DNA of 57,725 nucleotides from positions 1-57,725 of the forward strand of contig NZ_PISE01000012.1 of assembly GCF_002835805.1 (NCBI RefSeq), in the 5' to 3' direction. A program made the translations under genes and the position numbers. The stretch is from Niallia nealsonii. Lineage in GTDB: Bacteria; Bacillota; Bacilli; Bacillales; Cytobacillaceae. A model generated the notes under the pieces. The model saw nothing but the letters and a program-made list of their open reading frames with translations, searched no databases and had not been told where the DNA came from. Numbering within the stretch: the stretch's first letter is position 1; each line of letters begins with the position of its first letter. Of the stretch, positions 31,216 through 46,199 are shown piece by piece.

Positions 31216-31238
31216 AGCTGTGATATATAATCACAGCT
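31216..31238 (+). other. Hairpin between fusA and tuf
   Basis: AGCTGTGAT (31216-31224) pairs with ATCACAGCT (31230-31238), loop ATATA, with no T tract. It lies 42 bases before tuf. It may mark a processing site that lets tuf mRNA accumulate above fusA; this is inferred. Confidence 0.6.
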
Positions 31239-31279
31239 CCAAATACTTAATTTTTTCAAATAAAAGGAGGATTTTCCTA

Positions 31280-32467
31280 ATGGCAAAAGCTAAATACGAT
31301 CGTTCAAAGCCACACGTAAATATTGGAACAATTGGTCACGTTGACCATGGTAAAACTACTTTAACAGCTGCTATCACAACTGTACTTGCTAAAGCAGGTG
31401 GAGCTGAAGCTCGCGGTTATGATCAAATCGACGCTGCTCCAGAAGAGCGTGAGCGTGGAATCACTATCTCAACTGCACACGTTGAGTATGAAACTGAAAC
31501 TCGTCACTATGCACACGTTGACTGCCCAGGACATGCTGACTATGTTAAAAACATGATCACTGGTGCTGCTCAAATGGACGGCGGTATCCTAGTTGTTTCT
31601 GCAACTGATGGTCCAATGCCACAAACTCGTGAGCACATTCTTTTATCACGTCAAGTTGGTGTACCTCACTTAGTTGTTTTCTTAAACAAATGTGATATGG
31701 TAGACGACGAAGAATTATTAGAATTAGTAGAAATGGAAGTTCGTGACCTTCTTTCTGAATATGAGTTCCCTGGTGACGATATTCCTGTAATCAAAGGTTC
31801 TGCTCTTAAAGCTCTAGAAGGCGAAGCAGAATGGGAAGAAAAAATCACTGAACTTATGGCTGCGGTAGATGAGTATATCCCAACTCCAGCACGTGACACT
31901 GAAAAACCTTTCATGATGCCTGTTGAGGATGTTTTCTCAATCACTGGACGTGGAACAGTTGCTACAGGACGCGTTGAGCGTGGACAAGTTAAAGTTGGTG
32001 ACGTTATAGACATCATCGGTTTAGCTGAAGAGAAAAAATCAACTACTGTAACTGGTGTTGAAATGTTCCGTAAATTACTTGACTATGCTGAAGCTGGTGA
32101 CAACATTGGTGCACTTCTTCGTGGGGTTGCTCGTGAAGATATCCAACGTGGACAAGTATTAGCTAAACCAGGTACTATCACTCCACACGTAAAATTCAAA
32201 GCTGAAGTTTACGTATTATCAAAAGAAGAAGGTGGACGTCATACTCCATTCTTCACAAACTACCGTCCTCAGTTCTACTTCCGTACAACTGATGTAACTG
32301 GTATTTGTAACCTTCCAGAAGGCGTTGAAATGGTAATGCCTGGAGATAACATCGAAATGGACGTTGAACTTATTTCTTCAATCGCTATTGAAGAAGGTAC
32401 AAAGTTCTCTATCCGTGAAGGTGGACGTACTGTAGGCGCTGGAGTAGTTGCTACAATCGTTGAGTAA
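31280..32467 (+). CDS. tuf: Elongation factor Tu
   Basis: Delivers aminoacyl-tRNA to the ribosome as a GTP ternary complex. The 395-aa product has G1 GHVDHGKTT (about residues 18-26), switch [11 protein letters not shown] (about 81-89), NKCD (about 136-139) and domains II and III. The ATG at 31280 follows AAAGGAGG; an upstream in-frame ATG at 31220 falls in the hairpin. High use of favoured codons matches strong expression. A terminator follows. Confidence 0.97.
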   Translation: MAKAKYDRSKPHVNIGTIGHVDHGKTTLTAAITTVLAKAGGAEARGYDQIDAAPEERERGITISTAHVEYETETRHYAHVDCPGHADYVKNMITGAAQMDGGILVVSATDGPMPQTREHILLSRQVGVPHLVVFLNKCDMVDDEELLELVEMEVRDLLSEYEFPGDDIPVIKGSALKALEGEAEWEEKITELMAAVDEYIPTPARDTEKPFMMPVEDVFSITGRGTVATGRVERGQVKVGDVIDIIGLAEEKKSTTVTGVEMFRKLLDYAEAGDNIGALLRGVAREDIQRGQVLAKPGTITPHVKFKAEVYVLSKEEGGRHTPFFTNYRPQFYFRTTDVTGICNLPEGVEMVMPGDNIEMDVELISSIAIEEGTKFSIREGGRTVGAGVVATIVE

Positions 32468-32483
32468 TAATAATGCTTGAAAA

Positions 32484-32517
32484 AGAACAGGCCAATTACT
32501 GGTCTGTTCTTTTTTTT
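32484..32517 (+). terminator. Terminator after tuf
   Basis: AGAACAGGCCA (32484-32494) pairs with TGGTCTGTTCT (32500-32510), then eight Ts. Ends the str operon. Confidence 0.92.
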
Positions 32518-32712
32518 GTTTTCAATAAAGTAGAATAAGAGTGCTTCATAACAGATTATAAAACTTGTTGTAACTTATATTTTTTTACCAGTATTTGAGA
32601 TGTTGTAGTTATGATGAAAGAGCATTAATATAAGAAGAGTAATTAATAAATAAGCATTTCTATTTTAAAACATTGATAAGTGAAGTAAATTTTTTGATTA
32701 TTACTTAACGAC

Positions 32713-32741
32713 TTGTAATCCTGATATAATGTATGTATAAT
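32713..32741 (+). promoter_or_regulatory. Upstream promoter of S10 operon
   Basis: TTGTAA (32713-32718), 17-base spacer, TATAAT (32736-32741). A second TGn-extended TATAAT (TGATATAAT, 32722-32730) overlaps, so two starts are possible. The preceding 32518-32700 is AT-rich with nothing recognised. Confidence 0.6.
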
Positions 32742-32786
32742 AATTTGAGTGTACAAAAACAACTTAAAAGAAAAATAATAAAAGTG

Positions 32787-32813
32787 TTGCTTTTCTTATA
32801 ATGTTTATGTATA

Positions 32814-32815
<2 letters not shown>
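32787..32815 (+). promoter_or_regulatory. Main S10 operon promoter
   Basis: TTGCTT (32787-32792), 17-base spacer, TATAAT (32810-32815). Transcripts would begin near 32822, at the edge of the structured leader. Confidence 0.7.
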
Positions 32816-33255
<440 letters not shown>

Positions 33256-33295
33256 TTTTTAATAAATATTAAGATTATCAGGAGGTGTGACTGAA

Positions 33296-33925
33296 ATGAC
33301 CAAAGGAATCTTAGGAAGAAAAGTAGGTATGACTCAAGTTTTTGCTGAAAATGGTAACTTGATACCAGTAACAGTAGTTGAAGCTGCTCAAAACGTAGTT
33401 CTTCAAAAGAAATCTGTTGAAACAGACGGTTATGAAGCTGTTCAAATCGGTTTTGAAGATAAACGTGAAAAGTTGGCTAACAAACCTGAAAAAGGACATG
33501 TTGCAAAAGCAAACACTGCTCCTAAGCGCTTCGTTCGTGAATTGAGAGAGGTAAGCTTAGAAGAGTATGAAGTTGGTCAAGAAGTCAAAGTAAATGTATT
33601 CGCTGAAGGCGATATTGTAGATGTAACAGGAATCTCTAAAGGTAAAGGTTTCCAAGGTTCAATTAAACGCCATGGACAATCTCGTGGACCAATGGCCCAT
33701 GGATCTCGTTATCATCGTCGCCCAGGTTCAATGGGACCTGTAGCACCAAACCGCGTATTCAAAGGTAAAGCATTACCGGGACGCATGGGTGGAGAACAAG
33801 TTACTGTTCAAAACTTAGAAATCGTAAAAGTAGATGTAGAACGTAACCTTCTATTAATTAAAGGGAATGTTCCTGGATCTAAAAAAGCATTATTAAAAAT
33901 TAAAACTGCTGTTAAGGCGAAGTAA
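33296..33925 (+). CDS. rplC: 50S ribosomal protein L3
   Basis: Early-assembly 50S protein reaching the peptidyl-transferase centre. The 209-aa product starts [20 protein letters not shown]; its long central loop includes [20 protein letters not shown] and HRRPGSMG, the extension near the PTC. The ATG at 33296 follows AGGAGGTG; the GTG at 33287 is inside that SD. Confidence 0.96.
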   Translation: MTKGILGRKVGMTQVFAENGNLIPVTVVEAAQNVVLQKKSVETDGYEAVQIGFEDKREKLANKPEKGHVAKANTAPKRFVRELREVSLEEYEVGQEVKVNVFAEGDIVDVTGISKGKGFQGSIKRHGQSRGPMAHGSRYHRRPGSMGPVAPNRVFKGKALPGRMGGEQVTVQNLEIVKVDVERNLLLIKGNVPGSKKALLKIKTAVKAK

Positions 33926-33950
33926 TTAATCTAGAAAGGAGGAAATAAGA

Positions 33951-34574
33951 ATGCCTAAAGTTGCATTATTCAACCAAGACGGTACTCAAGCTGGAGATAT
34001 CGAATTAAAAGAAACAGTATTCGGTATTGAGCCTAACAACCACGTTCTATTTGAAGCAGTTGTTATGCAAAGAGCTTCTTTGCGTCAAGGAACACATAAA
34101 ACTAAAATTCGTTCTGAGGTTGCTGGTGGTGGACGTAAGCCATGGCGCCAAAAAGGTACAGGACGTGCTCGTCAGGGATCTATCAGATCTCCACAATGGC
34201 GTGGTGGTGGAACAGTTTTCGGACCGGTTCCTCGCAGCTACAGCTATAAACTTCCTAAAAAAGTTCGTAGATTAGCAATCAAATCTGCATTATCTTCTAA
34301 AGTATTAGAAGAAAATATCTTAGTAATTGAAAGCCTTGCTTTCGAAGCACCTAAAACAAAAGATTTCAAAGGGTTCTTAGGAAATCTATCTGTTGAGAAA
34401 AAAGCATTAATCGTTACTGCTGACTTAGATGAAAACGTAGCATTATCTGCTCGTAACATCCCAGGTGTAACAGTTATTACTGCTTCTGGCATCACAGTTT
34501 TAGATGTTTTAAATCATGATAAATTAATCATGACGAAAGCAGCGGTTGAAAAAGTAGAGGAGGTGCTTGCATAA
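33951..34574 (+). CDS. rplD: 50S ribosomal protein L4
   Basis: 50S exit-tunnel protein. The 207-aa product has the tunnel loop [19 protein letters not shown] (about 60-80), whose residues influence macrolide binding; no unusual changes stand out. In E. coli L4 autoregulates the S10 operon, but that mechanism is not established for Bacillus. Its stop overlaps the rplW start (TAATG). Confidence 0.96.
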   Translation: MPKVALFNQDGTQAGDIELKETVFGIEPNNHVLFEAVVMQRASLRQGTHKTKIRSEVAGGGRKPWRQKGTGRARQGSIRSPQWRGGGTVFGPVPRSYSYKLPKKVRRLAIKSALSSKVLEENILVIESLAFEAPKTKDFKGFLGNLSVEKKALIVTADLDENVALSARNIPGVTVITASGITVLDVLNHDKLIMTKAAVEKVEEVLA

Positions 34575-34858
34575 TGGATGCACGCGAAACGATTAAGCGC
34601 CCCGTTATCACTGAACGTTCTACTGATTTAATGGCTGACAAAAAATATACGTTTGAAGTTGATGTAAGAGCGAATAAAACTCAAGTTAAAGATGCTGTAG
34701 AAGAAATCTTTGGCGTTAAAGTTGAAAAAGTTAACATCATGAACTACAAAGGTAAGTTCAAACGTGTAGGACGTTTCGGAGGATACACAAACAAACGTCG
34801 TAAAGCAATTGTTAAATTAACTGCTGAAAGCAAAGAAATTGAATTCTTTGAAGCATAA
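34574..34858 (+). CDS. rplW: 50S ribosomal protein L23
   Basis: Exit-site protein, docking point for trigger factor and SRP. The 94-aa product starts [36 protein letters not shown] and the basic [19 protein letters not shown] are typical. Overlaps rplD by one base; SD GAGGAGG lies inside the rplD end. Confidence 0.96.
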   Translation: MDARETIKRPVITERSTDLMADKKYTFEVDVRANKTQVKDAVEEIFGVKVEKVNIMNYKGKFKRVGRFGGYTNKRRKAIVKLTAESKEIEFFEA

Positions 34859-34865
34859 AATATAG

Positions 34866-35717
<852 letters not shown>

Positions 35718-35727
35718 CGGGGTTGAA

Positions 35728-35752
35728 CTACGGTTCATCGTAAGAACCGTAG
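35728..35752 (+). other. Hairpin between rplB and rpsS
   Basis: CTACGGTTC (35728-35736) pairs with GAACCGTAG (35744-35752), loop ATCGTAA; no T tract. It lies 11 bases after rplB and before the rpsS SD. Probably a local mRNA element; function unknown. Confidence 0.6.
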
Positions 35753-35777
35753 AACAATCACGAAGGGAGGTTCAATC

Positions 35778-36056
35778 ATGGGTCGTAGCTTAAAAAAAGG
35801 ACCTTTTGTTGATGATCATTTATTATCAAAGATCGAGAAGTTAAGCGAAACGGAAAAAAGACAGGTTGTTAAAACTTGGTCTCGCCGTTCTACAATCTTC
35901 CCACAATTCATCGGTCAAACAATCGCTGTTTATGATGGTCGCAAACATGTACCGGTTTATGTCACTGAAGATATGGTAGGTCACAAACTTGGAGAATTTG
36001 CTCCAACACGTACTTATAAAGGTCATGCAAGTGACGATAAGAAAACAAGACGTTAA
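35778..36056 (+). CDS. rpsS: 30S ribosomal protein S19
   Basis: 30S head protein that contacts S13 and the inter-subunit bridge. The 92-aa product starts [16 protein letters not shown] and includes [28 protein letters not shown] in two blocks and ends with [21 protein letters not shown]. Confidence 0.96.
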   Translation: MGRSLKKGPFVDDHLLSKIEKLSETEKRQVVKTWSRRSTIFPQFIGQTIAVYDGRKHVPVYVTEDMVGHKLGEFAPTRTYKGHASDDKKTRR

Positions 36057-36059
36057 TGA

Positions 36060-36416
<357 letters not shown>

Positions 36417-36419
36417 TCA

Positions 36420-37076
36420 GTGGGTCAAAAAGTAAATCCAGTCGGTTTGCGTGTCGGAATCATTCGTGATTGGGAATCAAAATGGTACGCAGGTAAAGAC
36501 TATGCTGATCTTTTACACGAAGACCTTAAAGTTCGTGAGTATATCACTAAACGTTTAAACGATGCATCTGTTTCTAAAGTAGAAATCGAGCGTGCAGCTA
36601 ATCGTTTAAATGTTACAATCCACACTGCTAAACCTGGTATGGTAATTGGTAAAGGTGGTACTGAAGTTGAAGCTTTACGTAAAGCTTTAAACTCACTTAC
36701 TGGCAAACGTGTACACATCAATATTCTTGAAATTAAAAAAGCGGATATGGATGCAAAACTAGTTGCTGAGAATATTGCTCGTCAATTAGAAAACCGTGTT
36801 TCATTCCGTCGTGCACAAAAACAAGCTATCCAACGTTCAATGCGTGTTGGTGCTAAAGGTATTAAAACAATGGTATCAGGTCGCTTAGGCGGAGCAGATA
36901 TCGCTCGTTCAGAGTCTTACAGTGAGGGTACAGTTCCTCTTCATACTTTACGCGCAGATATCGATTATGCTGCTGCAGAAGCCGATACTACTTATGGTAA
37001 ATTAGGCGTTAAAGTATGGATCTATCGTGGAGAGATCCTTCCAGCTAAGAAGAAAACTGTGGAAGGAGGCAAATAA
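36420..37076 (+). CDS. rpsC: 30S ribosomal protein S3
   Basis: mRNA-entry protein of the 30S. The 218-aa product has an N-terminal KH type II domain with [12 protein letters not shown] (about 74-85), and the C-terminal S3 domain with [15 protein letters not shown] start with SD AAGGAGGG overlapping the rplV end. rplP starts 1 base after its stop. Confidence 0.96.
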   Translation: MGQKVNPVGLRVGIIRDWESKWYAGKDYADLLHEDLKVREYITKRLNDASVSKVEIERAANRLNVTIHTAKPGMVIGKGGTEVEALRKALNSLTGKRVHINILEIKKADMDAKLVAENIARQLENRVSFRRAQKQAIQRSMRVGAKGIKTMVSGRLGGADIARSESYSEGTVPLHTLRADIDYAAAEADTTYGKLGVKVWIYRGEILPAKKKTVEGGK

Positions 37077-37077
37077 T

Positions 37078-37705
<628 letters not shown>

Positions 37706-37725
37706 CGTGAGAGGAGGTTCGTACA

Positions 37726-37989
37726 ATGAGCGAACGCAATCAACGCAAAGTCTATACTGGACGTGTTGTTTCAGACAAAATGGATAAGACAATAGCTGTT
37801 GTTGTTGAAACATATAAAAAACATTCATTATACGGCAAGCGCGTGAAATACTCTAAGAAGTATAAAGCTCACGATGAGCAAAACGCAGCAAAAATCGGCG
37901 ATGTAGTCCGTATTATGGAAACTCGTCCATTATCCGCTACAAAACGTTTCCGTCTTGTAGAAGTAGTAGAAAAAGCAGTTATTATCTAA
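37726..37989 (+). CDS. rpsQ: 30S ribosomal protein S17
   Basis: Primary 16S-binding protein. The 87-aa OB-fold product starts [20 protein letters not shown] and has the signature [30 protein letters not shown]. Confidence 0.96.
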   Translation: MSERNQRKVYTGRVVSDKMDKTIAVVVETYKKHSLYGKRVKYSKKYKAHDEQNAAKIGDVVRIMETRPLSATKRFRLVEVVEKAVII

Positions 37990-38003
37990 TTGTTCGGAAA
38001 TAA

Positions 38004-38399
<396 letters not shown>

Positions 38400-38434
38400 T
38401 ATAAATCTAATTGCCTTTAAGGAGGTGCGAAAAG

Positions 38435-38746
38435 ATGCATGTAAAAAAAGGTGACAAAGTAATGGTCATCTCTGGTAAGGATAAAGGCAAAACTGGTGTT
38501 GTTATTGCAGCGTTTCCTAAGAAAAACCGTGTGGTTGTTGAAGGAATCAACATTGTAAAAAAACACTCTAAGCCATCCCAATTGAATCCACAAGGTGGAA
38601 TCAATGACCAGGAAGCAGCTATTCATGTATCCAACGTTATGCCTATCGACCCTAAAACTGGTACTCCTACTCGTGTAGGTACAAAAACGGTTGATGGTAA
38701 AAAAGTACGCGTAGCGAAAAAATCCGGTGAAATTCTAGATAAATAG
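38435..38746 (+). CDS. rplX: 50S ribosomal protein L24
   Basis: Early-assembly 50S protein near the tunnel exit. The 103-aa product starts [21 protein letters not shown] (KOW domain, residues 4-35) and carries [16 protein letters not shown]. The ATG at 38435 follows AAGGAGGTG; an upstream ATG at 38411 would precede that SD. Confidence 0.96.
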   Translation: MHVKKGDKVMVISGKDKGKTGVVIAAFPKKNRVVVEGINIVKKHSKPSQLNPQGGINDQEAAIHVSNVMPIDPKTGTPTRVGTKTVDGKKVRVAKKSGEILDK

Positions 38747-38772
38747 TTCAATGAAGAAGGGAGGTACAATGA

Positions 38773-39312
38773 ATGAACCGCCTAAAAGAAAAATTTGTTA
38801 AAGAAACTACTCCTGCTCTTATGAGCAAGTTCAATTATAAATCAGTAATGCAAGTTCCGAAACTTGAAAAAATCGTAATCAACATGGGTGTTGGCGATGC
38901 TGTTGCAAATGCAAAAGCTCTAGACGTTGCTGTTGAAGAATTATCAATAATAACTGGTCAAAAACCAGTAATTACTCGCGCAAAAAAATCTATTGCAGGT
39001 TTCCGTCTACGTGAGGGAATGCCAATCGGTGCAAAAGTTACACTTCGTGGAGAACGCATGTATGAATTTTTTGATAAATTAGTATCTGTATCTCTTCCAC
39101 GTGTACGTGACTTCCGTGGTATATCTAAAAAATCGTTTGATGGTCGTGGTAACTACACTTTAGGTGTAAAAGAACAATTAATTTTCCCTGAAATTGATTA
39201 CGATAAAGTAAACAAAGTAAGAGGAATGGATATTGTTATTGTTACAACTGCAAATACTGATGAAGAAGCTCGTGAACTTTTAACTCAATTTGGAATGCCG
39301 TTCCAAAAGTAA
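38773..39312 (+). CDS. rplE: 50S ribosomal protein L5
   Basis: 5S rRNA-binding protein in the central protuberance. The 179-aa product starts [16 protein letters not shown], with [23 protein letters not shown] and the P-site loop around [29 protein letters not shown]. Confidence 0.96.
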   Translation: MNRLKEKFVKETTPALMSKFNYKSVMQVPKLEKIVINMGVGDAVANAKALDVAVEELSIITGQKPVITRAKKSIAGFRLREGMPIGAKVTLRGERMYEFFDKLVSVSLPRVRDFRGISKKSFDGRGNYTLGVKEQLIFPEIDYDKVNKVRGMDIVIVTTANTDEEARELLTQFGMPFQK

Positions 39313-39319
39313 TCTCTAA

Positions 39320-39523
<204 letters not shown>

Positions 39524-39552
39524 AACCCCATTTTGGGAAGGAGGTTAAAACA

Positions 39553-39951
39553 ATGGTTATGACAGATCCAATTGCAGATTTGCTTACAAGAATCCGTAAT
39601 GCGAATATGGTTCGTCACGAAAAATTAGAAGTACCTGCTTCTAACATGAAAAAAGAAATCGCTGAAATTTTAAAGCGTGAAGGTTTCGTGCGTGATGTTG
39701 AATATATTGAAGATAACAAACAAGGAATTATCCGCATTTTCCTAAAATACGGTTCTAGCAACGAGCGTGTAATTACTGGACTTAAACGTATTAGTAAACC
39801 TGGACTTCGTGTTTATGCGAAAGCTACAGAAGTGCCACGTGTATTAAACGGTCTTGGTATTGCATTAGTTTCTACTTCTCAAGGAGTAATTACTGATAAA
39901 GAAGCTCGCGCTAAACAAGTTGGCGGAGAAGTTTTAGCATACGTTTGGTAA
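39553..39951 (+). CDS. rpsH: 30S ribosomal protein S8
   Basis: Central-domain 16S-binding protein; in E. coli it also represses the spc operon. The 132-aa product starts [18 protein letters not shown] and ends with [19 protein letters not shown] followed by [18 protein letters not shown]. Confidence 0.96.
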   Translation: MVMTDPIADLLTRIRNANMVRHEKLEVPASNMKKEIAEILKREGFVRDVEYIEDNKQGIIRIFLKYGSSNERVITGLKRISKPGLRVYAKATEVPRVLNGLGIALVSTSQGVITDKEARAKQVGGEVLAYVW

Positions 39952-39982
39952 TATAGTTTTAATTGAATGGAGGTGCAACTAA

Positions 39983-40519
39983 ATGTCTCGCGTAGGTAAA
40001 AAACCAATTGAAGTACCAGCAGACGTTACAGTTACTATTGATAAAAGTACTGTAACGGTTAAAGGTCCTAAAGGTGAATTAACTCGTACTTTTAATTCAG
40101 ATATTGCAATCGAATTAGAGGGTAACGTGATTAATATTTCTCGTCCATCTGACGCAAAGGAGCATCGTGCTCTACACGGTACAACTCGTGCTTTGTTAGC
40201 AAACATGGTGGAGGGAGTATCAAAAGGTTTCGAAAGAGGTCTTGAATTAATCGGGGTTGGTTATCGTGCTCAAAAACAAGGAACTAAACTTGTCTTGAAC
40301 GTAGGTTACTCTCACCCAGTTGAAATCGAACCAGAAGCTGGTCTTGAAATCGAAGTACCATCAGCAACTAAAATAGTTGTAAGAGGTACAAATAAAGAAC
40401 GTGTTGGTGCTCTTGCTGCTAACATTCGTGATGTTCGTCCACCAGAACCTTATAAAGGCAAAGGTATTCGTTATGAAGGCGAATTTGTACGTAGAAAAGA
40501 AGGTAAAACAGGTAAGTAA
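39983..40519 (+). CDS. rplF: 50S ribosomal protein L6
   Basis: 50S protein near the sarcin-ricin loop. The 178-aa product with two repeated folds starts [15 protein letters not shown] and carries [21 protein letters not shown]-type sequence and the C-terminal [31 protein letters not shown]. Confidence 0.96.
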   Translation: MSRVGKKPIEVPADVTVTIDKSTVTVKGPKGELTRTFNSDIAIELEGNVINISRPSDAKEHRALHGTTRALLANMVEGVSKGFERGLELIGVGYRAQKQGTKLVLNVGYSHPVEIEPEAGLEIEVPSATKIVVRGTNKERVGALAANIRDVRPPEPYKGKGIRYEGEFVRRKEGKTGK

Positions 40520-40551
40520 TGCCGCATAGGTAAACGAAAGGAGTGACCTAA

Positions 40552-40914
40552 ATGATTATAAAGGCTGATAAAAATCAAGTCCGCAGAAAAAGACATGCAC
40601 GTGTGCGTTCTAAACTTAGCGGTACTCAAGCTCGTCCTCGTTTAAACGTGTTCCGTTCAAATAAACACATTTACGCTCAGCTTATCGATGATGTAAACGG
40701 CGTTACAATTGCTAACGCTTCTACATTAGATAAAGAACTGAACTTAGATTCTGCTAGCAACTTAGATGCTGCTGTTAAGATCGGTGAATTAGTAGCTAAA
40801 CGTGCAGTAGAAAAAGGTGTTAAAGCAGTTGTTTTTGATCGCGGAGGGTATTTATACCATGGTCGCGTAAAAGCTTTAGCTGATGCTGCTCGTGAGAACG
40901 GCCTAGAATTTTAA
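40552..40914 (+). CDS. rplR: 50S ribosomal protein L18
   Basis: 5S rRNA-binding protein. The 120-aa product has basic N-terminal [15 protein letters not shown], then [16 protein letters not shown] and the C-terminal [32 protein letters not shown]. Confidence 0.96.
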   Translation: MIIKADKNQVRRKRHARVRSKLSGTQARPRLNVFRSNKHIYAQLIDDVNGVTIANASTLDKELNLDSASNLDAAVKIGELVAKRAVEKGVKAVVFDRGGYLYHGRVKALADAARENGLEF

Positions 40915-40917
40915 TAG

Positions 40918-41439
<522 letters not shown>

Positions 41440-41452
41440 GGAGGGAAATTAA

Positions 41453-41635
41453 ATGGCAAACAAATTGGAAATTACCCTCACTAAAAGCGTAATTGGTCGT
41501 CCGCAAGACCAACGCGAAACAGTTAAAGCTTTAGGGTTACGTAAAGTAAACCAAACAGTTGAGCAACAAGATAATGCTGCAATCCGTGGCATGATCAATA
41601 AAGTTTCTCATCTTGTAAGTGTTAAAGAAAACTAA
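41453..41635 (+). CDS. rpmD: 50S ribosomal protein L30
   Basis: The 60-aa product has the family core [21 protein letters not shown] and [31 protein letters not shown]. Lies between rpsE and rplO as in other Bacillus. Confidence 0.95.
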   Translation: MANKLEITLTKSVIGRPQDQRETVKALGLRKVNQTVEQQDNAAIRGMINKVSHLVSVKEN

Positions 41636-41667
41636 AATTCATTCTTCTTCAAGAAGGAGGTGCCAAT

Positions 41668-42108
41668 ATGAAACTTCATGAATTAAAACCTGCAGAAGGG
41701 TCTCGTCAAGAACGTAAACGCAAAGGACGCGGTATCGGTTCAGGTAATGGTAAAACTGCTGGTAAAGGTCATAAAGGTCAAAACGCACGTTCGGGTGGAG
41801 GTGTAAGACCAGGATTCGAAGGTGGTCAAACTCCTTTATTCCGTCGTTTACCAAAACGTGGTTTTACAAACATCAACCGTAAAGAATATGCAGTTGTTAA
41901 CCTTGACGTTCTAAATCGTTTTGAAGATGGAGCAGAAGTTACTCCAGAACTTCTTATCGAAACAGGAATCGTTAGTAACGAAAAAGCAGGAATCAAAATT
42001 CTTGCAAGAGGCAAAGTAGAGAAAAAGCTTACAGTCAAAGCACATAAATTCTCCTCTGCTGCAAAGGAAGCTATTGAAGCTGCCGGCGGTCAAACTGAGG
42101 TGATCTAA
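41668..42108 (+). CDS. rplO: 50S ribosomal protein L15
   Basis: Late-assembly 50S protein. The 146-aa product starts [22 protein letters not shown] and has a glycine/basic N-terminal extension ([20 protein letters not shown]) threading into 23S rRNA. Stop overlaps secY start (TAATG). Confidence 0.96.
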   Translation: MKLHELKPAEGSRQERKRKGRGIGSGNGKTAGKGHKGQNARSGGGVRPGFEGGQTPLFRRLPKRGFTNINRKEYAVVNLDVLNRFEDGAEVTPELLIETGIVSNEKAGIKILARGKVEKKLTVKAHKFSSAAKEAIEAAGGQTEVI

Positions 42109-43403
42109 TGTTTCAGACAATCTCCAATTTTATGCGCGTGGGTGAAATAAGACGTAAAATCATATTCACCCTATTAATGTTGATTATATTTCGTATTGGA
42201 ACCTTTATACCGGTTCCATACGTTAATGCGGATTACTTACAGTCACAAGATGCATTTAGTGCCTTTGGGATTTTAAATACCTTTGGCGGCGGTGCATTGA
42301 AGAACTTTTCCATTCTTGCAATGGGGATTATGCCATATATTACAGCATCTATTATCGTAAGCTTATTGCAAATGGATGTTGTTCCGAAGTTCACAGAATG
42401 GTCTAAACAAGGTGAGGTTGGCCGCCGTAAATTAACGCAGTTTACACGCTACTTTACAATTGTTTTAGGGTTCATACAAGCTTTTGGAATGTCATATGGC
42501 TTTAATAATCTTGCAGGTGGAGCATTGATAACAAAATCGGGTATAACTTCTTACTTGGTTATAGCTGTTGTATTAACAGCTGGAACTTCTTTTCTTATGT
42601 GGTTAGGTGAACTAATCACAGCAAAAGGGGTAGGAAATGGTATCTCGATTATTATCTTTGCAGGTATCGCAGCAGGAATTCCATCTATTGCTAACCAAAT
42701 TTATGCTCAGCAATTTGATAATCCTGGTGATCAACTTTTCTTGCGCATAGCAACAATGCTTCTACTTTTAGTGGCAATTGTTGCAATTGTTGTAGGAGTT
42801 ATATTTATACAACAAGCACTTAGAAAAATACCTATCCAGTATGCTAAAAGAATGGTTAATGGCAATAGCGCAGCTGGTGGACAATCAACGCATTTGCCGT
42901 TGAAAGTAAACTCTGCTGGTGTTATTCCAGTTATCTTTGCAGTTTCGTTTCTTGTAACTCCAAGAACGATTGCTTCATTCTTTGAGCAAAATGATGTAAC
43001 AACTTGGATTCAAAATGTATTTGATTATACTCATCCAATTGGAATGATTATATATACAGTACTTATTTTTGCATTTACCTATTTTTATGCGTTTATTCAA
43101 GTTAACCCAGAACAATTGGCAGAGAACTTAAATAAACAAGGTGGATATATTCCAGGTATAAGACCAGGTAAAAATACGCAAGAATATTTAACACGTGTTC
43201 TATCTCGTTTAACATTAGTAGGTGCACTCTTCTTATCCGCTATTGCAATTTTACCTGTTTTCTTCATTAAGATAGCAGATTTACCACAATCTGCTCAAAT
43301 TGGTGGAACAAGTATACTAATTGTAGTCGGTGTCGCTTTAGAAACAATGAAGCAATTAGAGACGCAACTAGTTAAACGTCACTATAAAGGTTTTATTAAA
43401 TAG
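42108..43403 (+). CDS. secY: Preprotein translocase subunit SecY
   Basis: Channel-forming subunit of the Sec translocon. The 431-aa product has about ten hydrophobic segments. Diagnostic parts are FRIGTFIPVP in the first span, LNTFGGGALKNFSI (plug region), PYITASIIVSLLQ, the cytosolic loop ending LPLKVNSAGVIPVIFA, and PGIRPGKNTQEYL. Overlaps rplO by one base, so it is coupled to ribosomal-protein translation. Confidence 0.96.
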   Translation: MFQTISNFMRVGEIRRKIIFTLLMLIIFRIGTFIPVPYVNADYLQSQDAFSAFGILNTFGGGALKNFSILAMGIMPYITASIIVSLLQMDVVPKFTEWSKQGEVGRRKLTQFTRYFTIVLGFIQAFGMSYGFNNLAGGALITKSGITSYLVIAVVLTAGTSFLMWLGELITAKGVGNGISIIIFAGIAAGIPSIANQIYAQQFDNPGDQLFLRIATMLLLLVAIVAIVVGVIFIQQALRKIPIQYAKRMVNGNSAAGGQSTHLPLKVNSAGVIPVIFAVSFLVTPRTIASFFEQNDVTTWIQNVFDYTHPIGMIIYTVLIFAFTYFYAFIQVNPEQLAENLNKQGGYIPGIRPGKNTQEYLTRVLSRLTLVGALFLSAIAILPVFFIKIADLPQSAQIGGTSILIVVGVALETMKQLETQLVKRHYKGFIK

Positions 43404-44114
<711 letters not shown>

Positions 44115-44161
44115 ACAATCGTTTATTCCATACTTTTGCTTAGACTAATCTGAATCTAGCA

Positions 44162-44470
44162 TGGACTTAAATCAGAGTTAACAAATAGAAGAATTGGGAT
44201 GAAATGGCTAAGGAGTTTATTCCTAAACATGATGCATTTCCTTTTTTCAAAAGGTATAATAATTTTTATGGTTATATCTGTAACAAATAAAGTATAACCA
44301 TGTTGTTTAAACATGTTTATCTTCGTTTAAAAGATTAATCAATTTAGATAATTGGTGCAGAGTATTTTGGATTTCATGGTAGCTCCGCTTGACTTGCTTT
44401 TTTATCTAGTAGTGAAGAAGGTAATGTAACTATTATTCTTTCTATTATGGACATACGGTATTGTACCAGG
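44162..44470 (+). pseudogene. map: Eroded methionine aminopeptidase gene (map remnant)
   Basis: In the conserved adk-map-infA position, one frame (44198 onward) reads DEMAKEFIPKHDAFPFFKRY then NNFYGYIC (44198-44281). This aligns with the Map segment DEIAERFIKKHGATPSFKGY then NGFRGSIC. Further on in the same frame, IIGAEYFGFHGSSA (44351-44389) aligns with IDIGAKYNGYHGDSA around the metal-binding Asp region. In-frame stops occur at 44288, 44336, 44345 and 44390, there is no start, and spacing has lost about three codons. The second half is unrecognisable up to about 44830. The gene is dead; another map copy must serve the cell. Confidence 0.85.
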
Positions 44471-44833
44471 TGTGCGCTATTGATAACTCCTATTTATTAT
44501 ATTAGATGCGGAATCTAAGTGACTTTTTTGAGTGTATAAGGTATGTGCTTATAAAAATAGGGATACACTCTAAGGGAAGATTATCCTTTAATGGTTATTT
44601 TCTATCTGCACATAATACTGGAATGTTATTAAAAGATTCGGTAAGATATTACACTAGCTAATGATAGAATATTGCTGGAAGAAAGTATAATGTTAGTTCT
44701 CTGACATACTATCTACAACAAAGTTTCTAACTAATGCCTATAGTAATGCGGTAGCATTAATTAATTCTGAATAATATTTCGTAAACTTTTACAATAATAT
44801 TGTAAATTATAGCGGACGAAATTGCTTATTATA

Positions 44834-44842
44834 TGTTATAAT
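44834..44842 (+). promoter_or_regulatory. Extended -10 promoter upstream of infA
   Basis: TGTTATAAT (44834-44842) has a TGn extension and perfect -10, but no good -35 at 17 bases. It lies at the 3' edge of the decayed map region, 153 bases before infA, and could supply transcription to infA-rpmJ-rpsM-rpsK-rpoA. The remaining bases between 44471 and 44995 hold no gene. Confidence 0.45.
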
Positions 44843-44995
44843 TATTTGGTTGCTGTCAAATGGCAATTCATTATATTATAAGAAGAGTTCAGATTAGTTT
44901 GATGTAAACGGATCGTGTTTTAAGCGAAAAGTTGCACTTTACTATAGTAAGATAAACGTGATTTCGTATTTAAATAAGGAAGGGAGACATATTCG

Positions 44996-45365
<370 letters not shown>

Positions 45366-45387
45366 TAAAAAGGAGGTGCGCATATAG

Positions 45388-45753
45388 ATGGCACGTATTG
45401 CTGGTGTGGATATTCCACGTGAAAAGCGTGTAGTAATTTCATTAACATACATTTATGGTATTGGAAAAAATACTGCACAAAAAGTTTTAGCTGAAGCAGG
45501 AGTTTCTGAAGATACTCGTGTGCGTGATTTAACGGAAGATGAATTAAACAAAATCCGTAATATCATTGACAAATTAAAAGTTGAAGGTGATCTTCGTCGT
45601 GAAATCTCTTTAAACATTAAACGTTTAATGGAGATTGGATGTTATCGTGGTCTTCGTCACCGTCGCGGTTTACCGGTTCGTGGACAAAATACGAAAAACA
45701 ACGCTCGTACACGCAAAGGTCCTCGTAAGACTGTAGCTAACAAGAAAAAATAA
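45388..45753 (+). CDS. rpsM: 30S ribosomal protein S13
   Basis: 30S head protein bridging to the 50S and touching P-site tRNA. The 121-aa product starts [16 protein letters not shown], has the helix-hairpin-helix around [12 protein letters not shown] and the C-terminal basic tail [31 protein letters not shown]. Confidence 0.96.
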   Translation: MARIAGVDIPREKRVVISLTYIYGIGKNTAQKVLAEAGVSEDTRVRDLTEDELNKIRNIIDKLKVEGDLRREISLNIKRLMEIGCYRGLRHRRGLPVRGQNTKNNARTRKGPRKTVANKKK

Positions 45754-45774
45754 TCAGTAAAGGAGGTACTATAA

Positions 45775-46164
<390 letters not shown>

Positions 46165-46170
46165 TTTTTC

Positions 46171-46199
46171 TGTATAAAATTTATATCCTTGTCTATAAT
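46171..46199 (+). promoter_or_regulatory. Possible rpoA promoter
   Basis: TGTATA (46171-46176), 17 bases, TATAAT (46194-46199). It sits in the 172-base rpsK-rpoA gap, unusually long for this cluster. The -35 is weak. A short hairpin, GGCTAA with TTAGCT (about 46287-46302), lies downstream before the rpoA SD. Confidence 0.4.

Noticed and set aside
44737-44755. Possible C-terminal Map remnant (EPMVNAGS-like) in the map ruin
   Set aside because: Match needs two single-base deletions and the distance from the N-terminal remnant is ~70 bases too long; not convincing.
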